Of a stretch of DNA of 64,000 bases, positions 1 through 13,002 are shown in pieces (the stretch's first letter is position 1; the number at the start of each line of letters is the position of its first letter). The stretch spans positions 62,001-126,000 of the forward strand of contig RCAB01000136.1 of the NCBI GenBank assembly GCA_003640385.1, in the 5' to 3' direction. Below the pieces are notes generated by a model, which searched no databases, was not told the DNA's origin, and saw nothing but the letters and a program-made list of their open reading frames with translations. A program made the position numbers and the translations under genes. The stretch is from Setaria digitata. Lineage: Eukaryota; Nematoda; Chromadorea; Rhabditida; Setariidae.

Positions 1-3000
1 AAGGTCTCTTGAATAAACACGTCGGCGGAATCAGAACGATTTTTGCAAATCCAAGAAATCGTTTGCAAGGCACGAAGTCGTGAGTACTGCGCACATTCAT
101 GAAGTCTAAAATATTTGTCGCTCAAATTCCTTTGCAAAAAAATTTCCAGTTTTTGAAATCAACTGCCTAAATTATAACTCTGGTATTTGAAGAACAAACT
201 AATCATAACCTGGACAGAAAAAGTAATAATTTTAATCCGCTCGAGTTACACAAAAATAAAAAAATGCAAGCATACTTCTCATAACTGGAATTCGGTAGTG
301 ATTCCTCCATTCCATAAGCCATTTGAACAGCTAAATAGAGTACTGTCGTGTCCTTTTTGCAAATTGGACCAAACGCGCACATTTTAATGAGCACTGGAAA
401 CCAGATAATACACAATAATTCTTTAGCTCGATAAAACGCATCCGATAGAACTACCGCAATTTGTACATTACGATCACTTTCTGCGCACAATTTCTCGACA
501 GCTTTCTGTAACTCACTGAATAGAAGGCATAGTGACAGAGAAAAGGAAAGAATCTGGAACCTATTATATTATGTTAATTTATGTACAACAAGATAAAATG
601 AAAAAAGTCTCAAATGTAAAAGCTAACAGGTAGTACACCTGGAATTTTCGAGCATTCAGCGTTATACGTAGATAATAGCATAAATGGGTGTTTAGCAAGG
701 CTATAAGCACGTCTTCCGGAACATGATCATAGCATGGGTTGGCAAAGTCATTACTTTAATTCGCTCGTTTGTTTAGCGATTGGTACCACCGATGTAAATT
801 AGCGGATAAAAAACTCTTAAAACTGTACGCACTTAAGCCATTCGCAAATTGCAGTACATTGTTACCCATCTGGATACTACGTAATACTAAAAAAGTCACT
901 GAAATCAAGGAAAAGATAACATAAATTTACCACTGCAATTTTGGCAACTTCTACCGTATGGAATGTGCATTCCAATGTACAAATTGTCAAGACATCGGTG
1001 ATTACGGGAATATAATTGTGTGTTTTTTTCTCCTCGTTAGCAACTTTCATTACTACTTCAATACTTTCTTCAATCATGGAATCGATCGCAGCCTGGAATT
1101 AAAATAAATTCACATTAAAAATTTGTAAAGGACAATATCTGCATAAAAAATCTATATTTACTGTAACAGGAACAGTGGAAGAAAAGGAACGATATAAGAA
1201 TAGCAACATCAAATAGACCGCCCGATGATTAGTCACCGCATACCATCATGCTAAATGATTAAAGGAAAAAAAAGCGCTTCAGTAGATAATATCAGTTAGG
1301 TTGCAGTAATATTTAGTTAACAGAACTGTCTCAAAAATCTTCAGCATATTTTCTGGAAAGTGAATGGCACATGTACAAGTGAATATATCGTCGTTCAAAA
1401 GAAAGCATATGAAAAATGTACATCAACCTCCCCCCACTCACGAGCATGTTACTAACCAGAATTTTGGAAAGAAAAAGGACGAAGCTGGTAGAACTAAATG
1501 AATAACTTGAAAATCTCGGAACCTTTTTCAGCACAGCAAGTAACAAATTCAGAATAGCGCGGCGGCAATCCCAACTAAAGAATATTTTTAGTGAGGTGAT
1601 GCAGAACCTGAACAGAGATATAGAATCGAACGAATGTTCAGCAATAAAATTCTGCCACAACACGGATTTATTCTTCGTAACTGTTTCTTCAAGCACTTTA
1701 TAAATATTCGGATAGTTGCTGTAATAAAGAAACAAGAATCCGAAAAAGAAAACTGCTGTTCTCTGCAGAGGGAATATAAAATATTTCACGACTGATGATG
1801 GCTAAGCTTCACAATGGAGTTACATACGCAACTTTCAAAGAAATTTCAAACCCCGCTCTGGAATCAATTTCTTTTGTTAACAGAAAATTGAGTATAACAT
1901 CCCACACTGTTCGAGGAATATTGTGACATCTCGAGATAACAGCTGCTGCAACTGAAGACAATGCTGCACGAGATGATATCGAGGTGGTCTAAAGCAATTT
2001 AAATTTAAATTTACTCATCACACTGTCGATTGGAAGTTTTTTAAAAAGTTGATTTCTACTTCCAAAAAATATAATGTATCTGGTTAAGAAAAACACAGTG
2101 ACTACAAACCTTATTGCAAAGAAGTACTGAACGAAACAGCCACTGATCAAAATTACTGATGTATTTTGTAAGCAGTTTTTTATGCAAAGCATTGAAACGT
2201 CTAGGATCAAAAACCTGCAAAATTAAATTGTAGGCCAAGAAGTCATAGAAGAATTAAGAATATGGGAAATAAACGAAATCCTTATTTTTCAACTTCATCC
2301 AATATAAATAAGAAAAAAGTTCCAATAATATGCAATAATAACTCACTTCATTCACATCAGTGAAAAGACGAGTATCTAAATATGCGACTAGAGCATATTC
2401 GAAATATTGGGATTCTTCTGAAAAAAAAATTGATTTTGTATGTTACTTTTAACAGCTAAACCAGAGTTCATCACATAATGCGGAAGATGAATCAACTCCA
2501 CTACGTTCCACATGCTTGGCAATAAAAGGTCTTAACACATCGAAAAGTGAAAAGTTTTAAAAGAAGAAACAAAATATTGCTGACTAAATGACAGCTGTTG
2601 ACAACTTATGAATACTATAAAAGATGACATTACGAAATAACAACTGTTTCATAGCGAACAAATATTAGTCAAGATTTAAGCAAGAGCTACAAACCACTTC
2701 GACGTGAGATACATAACTGTTCTACATCGCGGTATCGGAAGATAAAGAAATTACCTTTTTCGAAAAGTTTGTCATTGGAGATCACAGCATAGAGCTGCAA
2801 CAGAATGTCTACTATTTTGAAATCATGAATATAACAATACGAGTCAATGGCTAATACCGAGTGCGAAATTCCCATGGCTATTTTATACCCTCGACCATGA
2901 TCTAGTGCCTTAAAAATCAGTAGATTAACTAAATTAACTGGACCAGAATGTTTCGATGGATTAATTAATATACAAGACTATGAATCTACGGAATGAGGAA

Positions 3001-6000
3001 GGTATAAATATATCGGATTAACAGAATTGTAACTTGTGTAGATCATGAAAAAAATTATTCAAATTTGCTAAGATTTTCGGACAGTTATAGAAATGAAGAT
3101 TATCGGGAAATTAGTTCAGAGTAAAAACAAAAAAGAAAAAGGAAATAATAAGCAGTTACTATTTTCCATGTATAAATTGCATATGCGAGCCAGTTCTGCT
3201 GTTCATAACAGTAAGATACGTAAGAGCGTTGTAATTCATCTAATTCGCCCACCACACTTCCAGCAAGAGTTTCAGTAAAGGTTGTATTGTAAAAAAATTC
3301 TTGTAGCAAAAATCCATATTTATCTTCCGGTAGTTCTGACAATAACGACGCGAAACAACATGCTTCATGCCAATTCTAGACATAAATCCAAAAAAAGAAA
3401 AAAGAAAAAACGAAAAAAAAAAATGCTGAGAATATAACCTGGTTGAAATTTGTGAAAAAGAATCGAAAATAAGATTTCATGCATTCAGCTCTCACTGTAT
3501 CAGTCTAAATCATATGGAAGTAAGTAATAAAAAAACAAACCCTTTCCGCCAGCTTGAAGAAAAATTTTAGAAAATTTGCTGTAGTGCAAATTCGGAGTGG
3601 AATGCAGGGTATGCGAATCACTGTATTTAGTAGCGGTCTGTAAACATCCAAAATAAGATAAGTGGAACAACGAACCACTAAACATACCGAAGAAACAAGA
3701 TTACCTGCACAATGTCAAACAATTGTTGTATATTGGTGTTGGTTTGCAAAATTGTAAAGAACAAGAAATAAAAAACAGCGATATATAGCTAGATACATGT
3801 ATCGATAATAGTTGCACGAAAGTTTTGAAGAAATTCTCTGGAAATATATGCATTTTTCACTGCTAAAATACCATGTTAATTCTACCCTACGATCAAAATG
3901 GATAACTGAAGGAAAAGAAACTTATTTTCTAACATTGCTCTTTTAAAACTTTTTGTTTACTGATTTTTTCTTGGCCAGTACTACATCATTTCACACATCA
4001 TTACTACACATCCGGCCTATTAAAATACTTTTCTTAATAGGTAACTCAAATCCTATCACTTTACTGCGCAGCAACTGCGAGGAAGAATAGTGTATACCGA
4101 AATGCACCTAACCTTACCAATACTGTCAGAATTGCCAGAAAAACAGACCAAGCAGGGTCGAAAATTTAATTTATCAACATAAACAATGGTCAAAAACGCT
4201 TCGAATTTCTGACGGAAAAAAATTTTTCATAGAAGTCATAATATAAACAACACAAACTTTCATCGTCCTTTGAACCAGCTGATGAAACACGTTCCAAAAA
4301 GAAACCAAAATTTTCAAGGAAAGCCTTCAAATTTGCATCTTCATTAAGGCGCCAATAAACGTCACTATTATTGAGAGTAGCCAACAGGGTTGATAAAATT
4401 ATCTGAAAACATAAGCTATAAATGACCGTTAATATAAAATGCAGTTAGAAGTAGTTCGAGAACAAAAAAAAAAAATATAAAAATAAATAAGTTCAGTGAC
4501 GTTTAAACTCAAGAAACTTTTGAAAAATTTCAGGCCCACAAATGAGTTTAAGATTCGTGCAAAGAAACTCAAATCGATCATGGGTCAATGGCAGTAATAA
4601 TTTTTCCTTATTCCTTTCCCTTCTCTCCTTTTCTTTAATCCTTTTGTTTTTTCCAGTTCGAACCTGCAACGCTCTCTCAATCTACTAGTTTTTTTTCTTT
4701 ATTCTCAGGTATAAATTAAGGCCTTAAGCGCAAAAACTCTGGCATAAGAAATCCAGCAAAACGCGGAAACAATGTGTATAATCTAACCAACTAATAGAAT
4801 TTAATAGTAAGATAAGCACTGAAAAAATTAAAGGAACTTGATAAACATAAACTGAAACATGCCGAATAATCAGTCTTCAACAATGCTGTATCGATAGAAA
4901 ATACTTTTTGCGCTGCCCAAACTCGTATCCAACCATTTGGATGATCTAAAGCTTTCACAAACAGCAACTGTACCCAGTACCAAGGCAAACATTCATCTTT
5001 CATAGTGGTTTTACAGACACACAAAATACGGTCGAAATACGGAAGAGCTGGCCCTACCAAATGAAACTGCAAAAAGATTTCGATTGGTAGAATATCAAGT
5101 TGTTTCACTTCACACCTATTCAGAATAAGCCCCGTAAAAAGCTTCTATTTAATAACAAACTCCACTAGCAGCCCCGTTAACCAGAGAGAAAAGTCCACGT
5201 CATAGGAATAATCAAACAAGGTGCCCAATGACGACTGTTATATAGCATATGAGCATATGATGAACCGACTATCCAATAATATCAGAATTAGGTTTAGCGG
5301 GTCTTCAATCCCAGCGAACGAAATATTCTCACAACAGCCTTTCAACCAGCTAAAATAACCTGTGGTTCCTCCAGGACATTCATCAAAGTGAAATAATCTT
5401 TCCAAATATTTTTGCTTTTCAGTTCATGCAAAGCAGATAATGCTGCTTTTCGAATAAACCGACTATGACCGTAACATATGAAACGATGAACAATTTTTTC
5501 AATCTGAAACAATTCCAAATTAGACTTCTCATAAGTGGTGACAATATAAAAAAAAAGAGCACTTATAACTTATTAAATTAATTTAAATCATTTCATACAA
5601 AATACAATCCAAATTTAACTAAGAAAAAGAGACCGGAGAACTACTGGAAATTCAAATTAAATTGCATTCACTAATTGCTGGAGAGAAAAGAATAGGAAAA
5701 GTGTTAAACAGGTCACTTAACGATCAGAAAAGAGTACACTCAACGAAACAAGAAAACAACTGTATAATCACCGTGAAAGAAAATGTTACCAATTTGTACA
5801 GCATTTTTTGCTTCAATGACCAACAAATCCTGAACCCTATCACTCGAGGAAATATGACGTATAAATAAATAAACAATGCAACCGAACGACTGGTACAAGT
5901 TCTGCTAAACTTTTCCAGAATGATACAGCACAAGGAAAACGACTAACTTTATCATTAAGATCTGAGAAAGCTCTTTTTGTTATCACAAAGAGTGCAGATA

Positions 6001-6795
6001 CCATCGTTTCTATTTCATCGTCAATTGCATCGTCAAATAACCTTTAACTCGAAAAAAAAAAACTTCAGTTGAATAAAAGAAAACATAAATTGAGATCATG
6101 AAGACACAACAAATGTTTCCATTTATCACCGTCACAAAATGATTTTTTTTTTGTATTAAAATCGAACGCAACATACTGTAGAAACGATAAAGCTTCAACT
6201 TCGGAACAATGTTTGCAAATTTCGGTGATTAAATCTGAATCTTTCCGTTCAATAGCCGCCTTCATTCGCTCACTAAAATAATGAACCAGGTATATTCACT
6301 TCAGTAGCTATTAACTATTAGCGTATGTTCCGTTTCTCAGTACAATAACATTATATAAAAGAGAGTTTCTACGACAATTTTAAATCACGATCAATTAATA
6401 AACTTAGTAGCTTTGTGGAAATCTTTACACACAATGAGTGTTACAAAGACTCACGCATTAAGCTGTTTGTTGATATCGCCTCTAAATCCACCTTTGGCAG
6501 GTTTTATGACGTTACTAATTTTAGTATGGCAATAGTGTATCATGGTTTATTTCAGGAAGTTGATTCTTGAGAGAAAAAAAAACACTGCCTATAGCTATCC
6601 TTTCTATAATTTCATTGATTTAGAATGTCTAATAGCTAAAAAAAATTTTTAATTTCATAATTCTACAGATGAATAATGGAAAAGTGAAAGTTTACAACAG
6701 TGCATGTTTTATTAAATGTAAAATTGAAATCTGTACAATAAAACTCACAGTAACTTCCGCTTCCCTTCTTGTTGTTTTTCTGCATCTTCTGACAT
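1..6795 (-). CDS. Large multi-exon gene, helical-repeat-like protein of unknown identity (5' part; 3' end outside window)
   Basis: I do not recognise this gene. The start is the ATG at 6795, with a TTTCAG acceptor only two bases upstream. Phase-consistent exons from the start are 6749-6795, 6455-6514, 6177-6272, 5883-6041, 5800-5836, 5360-5503 and about 4859-5066. The protein begins MSEDAEKQQEGKRKLL, a charged tail, followed by alternating amphipathic segments rich in Leu, Ala and Phe such as KAALSALHELKSKNIW and HPNGWIRVWAAQKVFS. This reads like HEAT/ARM-type helical repeats. Further exon-like frames continue to the left edge, near 4190-4384, 3100-3342, 2687-2875, 1850-1985, 877-1090 and 203-515, so the protein is long. 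Large HEAT-repeat proteins of RNA or ribosome biogenesis (TARBP1-, THADA- or UTP20-like) are possible, but I have no diagnostic motif. The exon positions left of 4859 are approximate. Confidence 0.55.
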
Positions 6796-8214
6796 CTCTG
6801 AAACAATGTTTAGTTATAAAACTTACGACATCTAGCAGTGATACCATTCTAGATCAATCAGAAATGATGTGCAAACAAAGAATGAGAGAATTCATGAAAT
6901 ACCGTCATCACGAACGAAGTAAAAAATAAGAAAGCAAAGAGAAGGACGAATTCCATGAGATTTGATCTGTGTAAATCCGGAATAAGACGAAAGATAAAGA
7001 GAAACGAATGTCGTGTATAGGGAAAAAAAAATGGAACATCGTGGATAGGTAAGATATGAAAAAATTTAGGAAAGCGCCATGAGAAGAAATAATGGTATAT
7101 GATGGTACTTCCCAAAATTTTCGTAAATGAAGACAAGGTTCTGTATCCAAAACTTACATGTCAGAATGTATGCATCAACCTTCGTTCCGCTAAAAATTTA
7201 GTTTAGTCCAGAAAAAGAGTAAACTGCTAAAAATCTTGTTTAATCTTATTCCCTAAATATCCCTCAAATGATAACTATTACTTGTTTAGCAAGACCATAC
7301 CGCTTTACTCAAAAAACATACATATCAGTCAGTCTATGATACCAACAGTATATGAACCAGTCGTGTGTCCTAAATCCTGTGGTTTTATTTCCTAGAAATA
7401 GTTTCTTGATTAGAACAGTAATTACCTACACGAAATTAACAATGAATAAATCGTCGCAATTGCAAGCTATAACTATCCCACTGTATCGAATCGAATCCCA
7501 CAGCTCATAATCCAGAAATTGTAAATATCGAGGACTTTGAAAAAACTGCTAGTAAAAGATGTGGACGTACGATAACTGACAGGTGAATCGAATTCTCAGA
7601 AATACATCTACAAATCAGATTTGTCCACGTTTGAGTTTTTTAGATGTTAATGAAGGCTTCATGAATAATGTTGGATGGCGAAGAGCGGGTGAAGTTAACT
7701 ATTTTACTATCCTATACTCTCTTCATCATAAGAATTCACAGAATTAAAAAAAAGATAAATAAATAAATGAACAAATAATAACCCGTGGATGGATGTTTAG
7801 GACATTATCAGTTCAACTCTTTTTTTTTCTTTCAACAATAAAATTTTTTATGGAAGAAAGTGTCGATATCGGCAATAAAAGCAATAAAATGAGGGTTACA
7901 ATGCATTTAGTTACACAAAAATCTCCGGAAAACAACGATTCCACTGTTGGTTCTACAAGAAGCAGAACAATTCTTAATAAAAACAATGGCATGTCATTGC
8001 TAAGAAAAGTGGTGACAAATATGATATTTGGGACTTAGCAGAAGAAACTGGTAGTCTGTACTGAAATCCTGCCATGCTGATTTTATTCCAATAAAAAGAC
8101 AAAAAATATGTATATTTTAATAAAGACATGAAGTACGTTACGTTTAAAGTACTACTTAAATAATGAAAAGATCCGTGCACCAAATGTTGCTTCAGAACAA
8201 AAACTGACATATAT
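6796..8214. other. Intergenic between the unknown gene and mrps18C
   Basis: AT-rich sequence without a recognisable gene. Open frames at 6669-6929 (+), 6858-7150 (-) and 7793-8038 (+) lack homology I can see or a splice context, and I treat them as chance. The 3'UTR of mrps18C and the promoter region of the leftward gene must lie here. Confidence 0.5.
6798..6799 (-). promoter_or_regulatory. Splice acceptor abutting the start codon of the 6795 gene
   Basis: On the minus strand a TTGTTTCAG acceptor lies two bases before the ATG. This fits spliced-leader trans-splicing or a 5'UTR intron and decides the start used here. Confidence 0.5.
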
Positions 8215-8712
8215 TCATGCATAACTATGTGGTCTGATGGGTTTCAATGGATCAAAAAGTTTGGGATCTCTCAGATACTTTGGATCCTTGACGAATACCG
8301 GCATGTAGCCAGCACGACGACTCAATGCAATTGTTTCCAATAACCTCCTCTGCTGTCCATCACAAAGTCCAGTAATATGCCTGAAAGTAAAACCCTTTCA
8401 CATTAAACGACTGAGATGAAAAAATAATTTCGCACTTATGAAAGGATGAGCAAAAGAACTTCACTGCTCATAAACTCTTCCAGAGAACGTTGAAACGAAT
8501 TGTTGCAACAAACGAGCATTCTTGTAATCCAATTCAATTTTCTTAGAACATAAAAAGCACTGTCTTTCCGGCTTACAGTACGGATCTTTCCTCATCTCTA
8601 CCACTCCATCGTCATCTTCTATCGCATAATGATCCGTCCTGGTTGACAGAGATGATGACGACGCTCTATTCATAAGAATCAGTGGTCTCAACCATCTTCT
8701 TAACGACAGCAT
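8215..8712 (-). CDS. mrps-18C: Mitochondrial small-subunit ribosomal protein S18C (bS18m)
   Basis: Two exons, 8465-8712 and 8215-8380, join in phase (CA plus G gives Gln) and give 137 residues, close to the usual size of MRPS18C. Residues 1-40 are Arg/Ser-rich and acidic-poor at the start, as expected for a mitochondrial presequence. The S18 core begins near residue 50 with ERQCFLCSKKIELDYKNARL, including the Cys-rich metal site typical of this family, and continues FVSTFSGRVYEQHITGLC, then LSRRAGYMPVF, and ends in a short basic tail. The protein is a component of the mitochondrial 28S subunit. The intron is 84 bases. It lies downstream of RBM22 on the same strand, 572 bases apart, which could reflect an operon but is not shown. 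Confidence in the identity is high. Confidence 0.93.
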
Positions 8713-9284
8713 TCCTGAACTAAATATTTGAAGACAAAATCATAAAACTCACTCCTGATATCTTATCAATTCTCAGCGGTATCAAGCCAAGTGATACCTT
8801 GAGGAAACAATGTAACATGATAAACCGCATAAAATCGAAAAACCACGTAGTTTCAAACAATTTTCAGGATAATAAGTCAATTATCAAATGTACGGTAAAG
8901 TTAACAATAAAGTAGTTGAATATTAAGAGAAGAACATACGATAACCAAACAAACGTATATGAAAACTTTTATCTCATACGAACATAGCAATCATCGATAT
9001 AATACAATTAAATCGACAATGAAAAAAAGCTCCAAACATCTGAGTCGAACGTTCAAGAGTTCTAGAAAAATCAGATTTATTACGGAAAAATCTAGCCAAA
9101 CCGTGTTTTAAATCAGCTGCATTATCAATAACTATCAAAAGCTGAACTGAATCTTCTTTTAGTAGTTACTCACTAAGAATCTAAAAATTTTAGACAAAAA
9201 GTTGTACGGAAGGAAACAGAGTGCCACAACCAGGGATTTCATTAAAATTCTTTAAGCCTACAAAACCACAAGTCACACAATTTA
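8713..9284. other. Gap between RBM22 stop and mrps-18C start
   Basis: 572 bases of AT-rich sequence holding the RBM22 3'UTR and the 5' flank of mrps-18C. I see no other gene here. Confidence 0.5.
8715..8716 (-). promoter_or_regulatory. Splice acceptor just upstream of mrps-18C ATG
   Basis: TTTAGTTCAG precedes the ATG on the minus strand. The nearest AG ends two bases before the start, which fits trans-splicing of a spliced leader. Confidence 0.4.
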
Positions 9285-11616
9285 TTACTCAATCACATCA
9301 CCTTTAGCACCCAGTCTCTGTGGATCCTGACTGGGATAATAAACTTTTGTAGCTGATGCTGGTATGTATGACACTATCCCTTTGTACGGCACCTGAAAAG
9401 TTCAAGTTACAAACATTTACTTAAGCAGACTGAAATGAAATTCATTAACTAATGATCCTTCCGAAATACAACTCATCACAGCTGCTGAACTGTGATTAAA
9501 TTAATACCTTCCGGTCAATCTATGGAAAATTCCGGTAAATGCCTTACCTGAGGCACAATAAGCTGTGCAGGAGGTGTATATGTAGCTGCTGGAGGTAAAG
9601 GAGGCATTGGTATATGATCAATACGTGGTCGCTTAGATGAAATTGCTTCTTCATCGAATAAGTCGGGTAATGGACAAGCTGAAATAGGCAAATTATATAT
9701 ATTTAAGAAAGAAACTCTGCAGTTCACCTTTTTCTTGACTAGAAAAAAGAGATGAAAATATATTACGGTGACCGACACAGCTGACGAAAAAAAAAAGCAT
9801 TTAAAAGAGCTATTTACGATTTGGAAGGCCTGCGACTGGTTCTGCTCTCTTCTTTTCTTCTTGTGTGTTCTGCGCTTGTGGTCTTCCCCACCTTATTTTC
9901 AACCGTCTTCCTTAAACATGCAGTACTATTCGTGTCAACAGCCACTTTTCAGCATAAAATAATTTTATTAGCTTATCAGATTCCTCTTATCACATGAAAC
10001 GTTGAAATCGCACTGTACGGTAAGAATAAATGAAACAAAGATGTTATCAGGTTAGACCAATAGTAGTGGTTACCTTGCAAAATAAGTTTGTTGAACGAAC
10101 GCTCAGCAGCCTTTTCAGCAGCCAATCTCGTCGTAAACGAAATGAACGCACAGCCTTTATTGGGCAATAAGTTGAGACTTCGTATCTCACCGAACTGATA
10201 AAAATAGTCCCTAAAAGACTGTAAATAAGTTGATTAAAAAGAAAGTTCACTTTAATTTTGTTTAAAACTAGCGTATTTAAAATGTCACTGATATAGTCGG
10301 AAACTATTAAAATTTAGCGCATTCAACTAACCTCAAATCGACTTCCCCTATTACTCCAGCTGGGCCTAAGTCACCAACATATAATGTTGTAATGGTTGTA
10401 TCTTCCGGTGCTTGCAACACAGGCAATGCTTTTGCACGAGTCAGAAGTTTCTCTGCAACTGGATCATTGTTCCCGTAATAACGATCCCGCATGTTCTGAT
10501 GACTTAATGGATCATCAGGATCGGAAGGTTTTTCATGTCTGAAATGTTTCAAAATTCGTAAGTACCGAATTAAATTTTGAGACAGATTGCAAATTAATAA
10601 AAACAAAAAACAGACCTATATGGACATTCTTCACCACGTCTGCACTCGCCCTTAACGAAGAATGAGCAAATATGTGGTTTGTTTCGTTGATAATATGGTT
10701 GATTTCGGGCGAGTTTCTTCAGTAAATCATTTGATGCTGTAGAAAATAAGGTTTATATCTTTTTTTTTTGACCAGCTTAACTGTAAATTTAGATCTGAAA
10801 AGCAACTCATTTCAAAATCAAAAAACATATCGGGAGAAAAAATGAAAAAAAGAAAAAAAAAAACGAGAAAACCAACCGGCATCAGTTATCTTTGCAAGAG
10901 CACCACCGGGTGTAGTACCATCTGTAAGCGCTAATTCTCGTTCTTGATTTTGAATGTAATAGTCGCGATTCGCACCTTGTCTGGGCAAATCATCCTGCAT
11001 TTGCAATGCGTGATCACGAACTTGCACAGGTAAGCCTAAATATTTCGCTTATAACTGGCTGAAATCGACTCTGACATATTCAAACCTTAGCAAAAAACTA
11101 CTTACCGAACTCGAGATCCAAAAGACATGTTTGGCAAACATTCTTCATTTTAGCACATGTTTGGCATACTTCTGTTTTTTTATACCGCATACCTTTTCCA
11201 GGCATCCATCGGAAACAAGTGAAGGGACGTTGACAAATTTTGCATTCTGCTCCATGCCGATCCTTCAGCTGAAAATCCGGAACTAAATAATGTCAGATTT
11301 ACTTCTCAAAAAATTTAAAAAAATGTTTTAAAGAAAACCCACCATTCTGATATATGGATTCGAGCCAAGACATGTCTGACAAAGAATCGGAAATTCCTGC
11401 AATATACTGAAGTGAATTTCAAATTGGTCCTTGAAAATAATGACACTATTTTGTTTGAAATTTAAGAAAAAACTAGGACGACACAAAAGCTCTGGATTTC
11501 ATCTACTTCATACTGCTTTTTATGCCTAAAACAATCACAGCTTATGCAAAAACAATGAATACCGAGTCTTCCCAAGTTTTCCGGTTATACTGATACGATG
11601 ATTTAGACAGTGCCAT
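9285..11616 (-). CDS. RBM22: Pre-mRNA-splicing factor RBM22 (Cwc2/Ecm2 family)
   Basis: Ten exons with matching phases give 408 residues (about 420 in vertebrates): 11563-11616, 11343-11396, 11106-11268, 10877-11035, 10616-10736, 10332-10538, 10074-10210, 9818-9910, 9548-9678 and 9285-9392. The N-terminus [18 protein letters not shown] is characteristic of the family. Cys-rich zinc-binding segments follow at about residues 24-78 (CQTC, CKIC, CQTC). A CCCH finger spans 167-185 (C-x7-C-x5-C-x3-H, with CSFFVKGEC and CPYRH). An RRM runs from about 233 to 305, with RNP2-like LYVGDL and RNP1-like KGCAFISF. The C-terminus is Pro-rich and contains [11 protein letters not shown], another family hallmark. 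RBM22 acts in the nucleus within the NTC-related complex. It contacts U6 snRNA and the intron and remodels the spliceosome active site. All introns are short and none of these introns looks unusual. Confidence 0.96.
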
Positions 11617-13002
11617 ATGGTATCCTGCTCTAGCGATTAATGAACCCTGCTGTCAACAGTTCCTGAAATAAACGTAAAATCTACAGTAACTTACAAAAAG
11701 TACAAAATATTGTTTAGAGAGCAAAAAATCTGAATACCCATACCTTCCCATATCCCTAATTCTACCTGTCACAGGACAGCAAGAAGTCAACAATAAATGG
11801 TCAAACCAAAAAAAATCTTAGCCAATGATAAAATGAAACAGTCCATCTAAATCAGCGCAAAATCTCGTTTCATTAGAACATTAGATTAATACAACTTTAA
11901 AAAAGTTACCCCACATTCTTTGCTTACTTTCTCAACTGCAGAAATGGCGAAACTTAAGTGATACAAGTTCCAGCTATCCAAGCCCTGCGCACTCAACTGC
12001 CAGGACATTTATCATTGGACATAGCAAATTGCATATTGATCCCATCGCGTCAATTCATGTCGCGTTACGCAAATTCCATACCAAGTTAATGTATAGCGTC
12101 CTAGGCGATCTCGTACAATTGTTGTGTGCTGTTTGTGTGATAATTTATGAGATAATCGTGTCGTTTAATGTGTTAATTTTTCTCTTCATTTCACTGACAG
12201 TCATTATTAGTGCTAATTTTTATCGTTTAGACTTTTTAAGGAAGGTTAAATATAGCTGTATTTCGTGTAGTTCTTCGATGAATTTAGAAATTCGACATTA
12301 TTCACTTATCTCAGTGCTGTTTACGTAAAGGATGATGTAATAAGTTTTCGATTGGAGATTATTCATTTATCTAGCTTCATAGATGGTTTTATATACTTTG
12401 TTATGGATTCCAAGTGGGTACCGGATATTTTTGGCCACTTTTGAACTTTCGTGGAATAAGTGACTTTGACAGGAAGTCGAGAGTTTTGCATAACGGGATT
12501 TGAAGTCTTATATGTCTAGCTTGTAGCGCTGTCATAATTTAACATATTTCACGTGTTTCTATCACGATAATGAAAGATGGTCATCATATTTCAGATATAT
12601 TCGTGGAAAAATTGGTAACTGATTCAGTGTCTTGGCTTGCTGCTCTGCCCCAAGGCGGATTACGTGTGGTGCTCATTGAAATTGCTCAAAATTCAGTTTT
12701 GGTCAGTTTTTGAAACCGTGGAAGAGGCAACGACGAGTTCGGAAATACTTTTCAGAGAAGCTTGTAAAATTTAAATCTGAATTTTTAAAAAGGCCATTGT
12801 TTAAGCAGAAATAAAAGGAAACTGCTACTTGGTCTTTGCAAGAGATAAGGACATATTGTAGCGGTCGGTTTCATTTTAGTCCATTAAGGTATTTTTTATT
12901 TCTTCGCTTCCCGAATTTCTGGATGCCTATAAACTTCATGTATTCACAAAAGCTGTTGATTTAATGTGCTTACTTTTTGTAGGCAGCAAGATTGCACTTC
13001 AA
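11617..13002. other. Divergent intergenic region between RBM22 and the KCTD gene
   Basis: This 1.4-kb stretch separates two divergently transcribed genes and probably holds both promoters. It contains an open frame at 12029-12328 (+), hydrophobic and likely chance, and a short frame at 12570-12713 (+) with more gene-like composition. The latter is described under findings. Confidence 0.5.
12981..12982 (+). promoter_or_regulatory. Splice acceptor 20 bases upstream of the KCTD start
   Basis: CTTTTTGTAG is followed by a 20-base leader and then the ATG at 13003. This fits trans-splicing or a 5'UTR intron and supports the chosen start. Confidence 0.45.
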
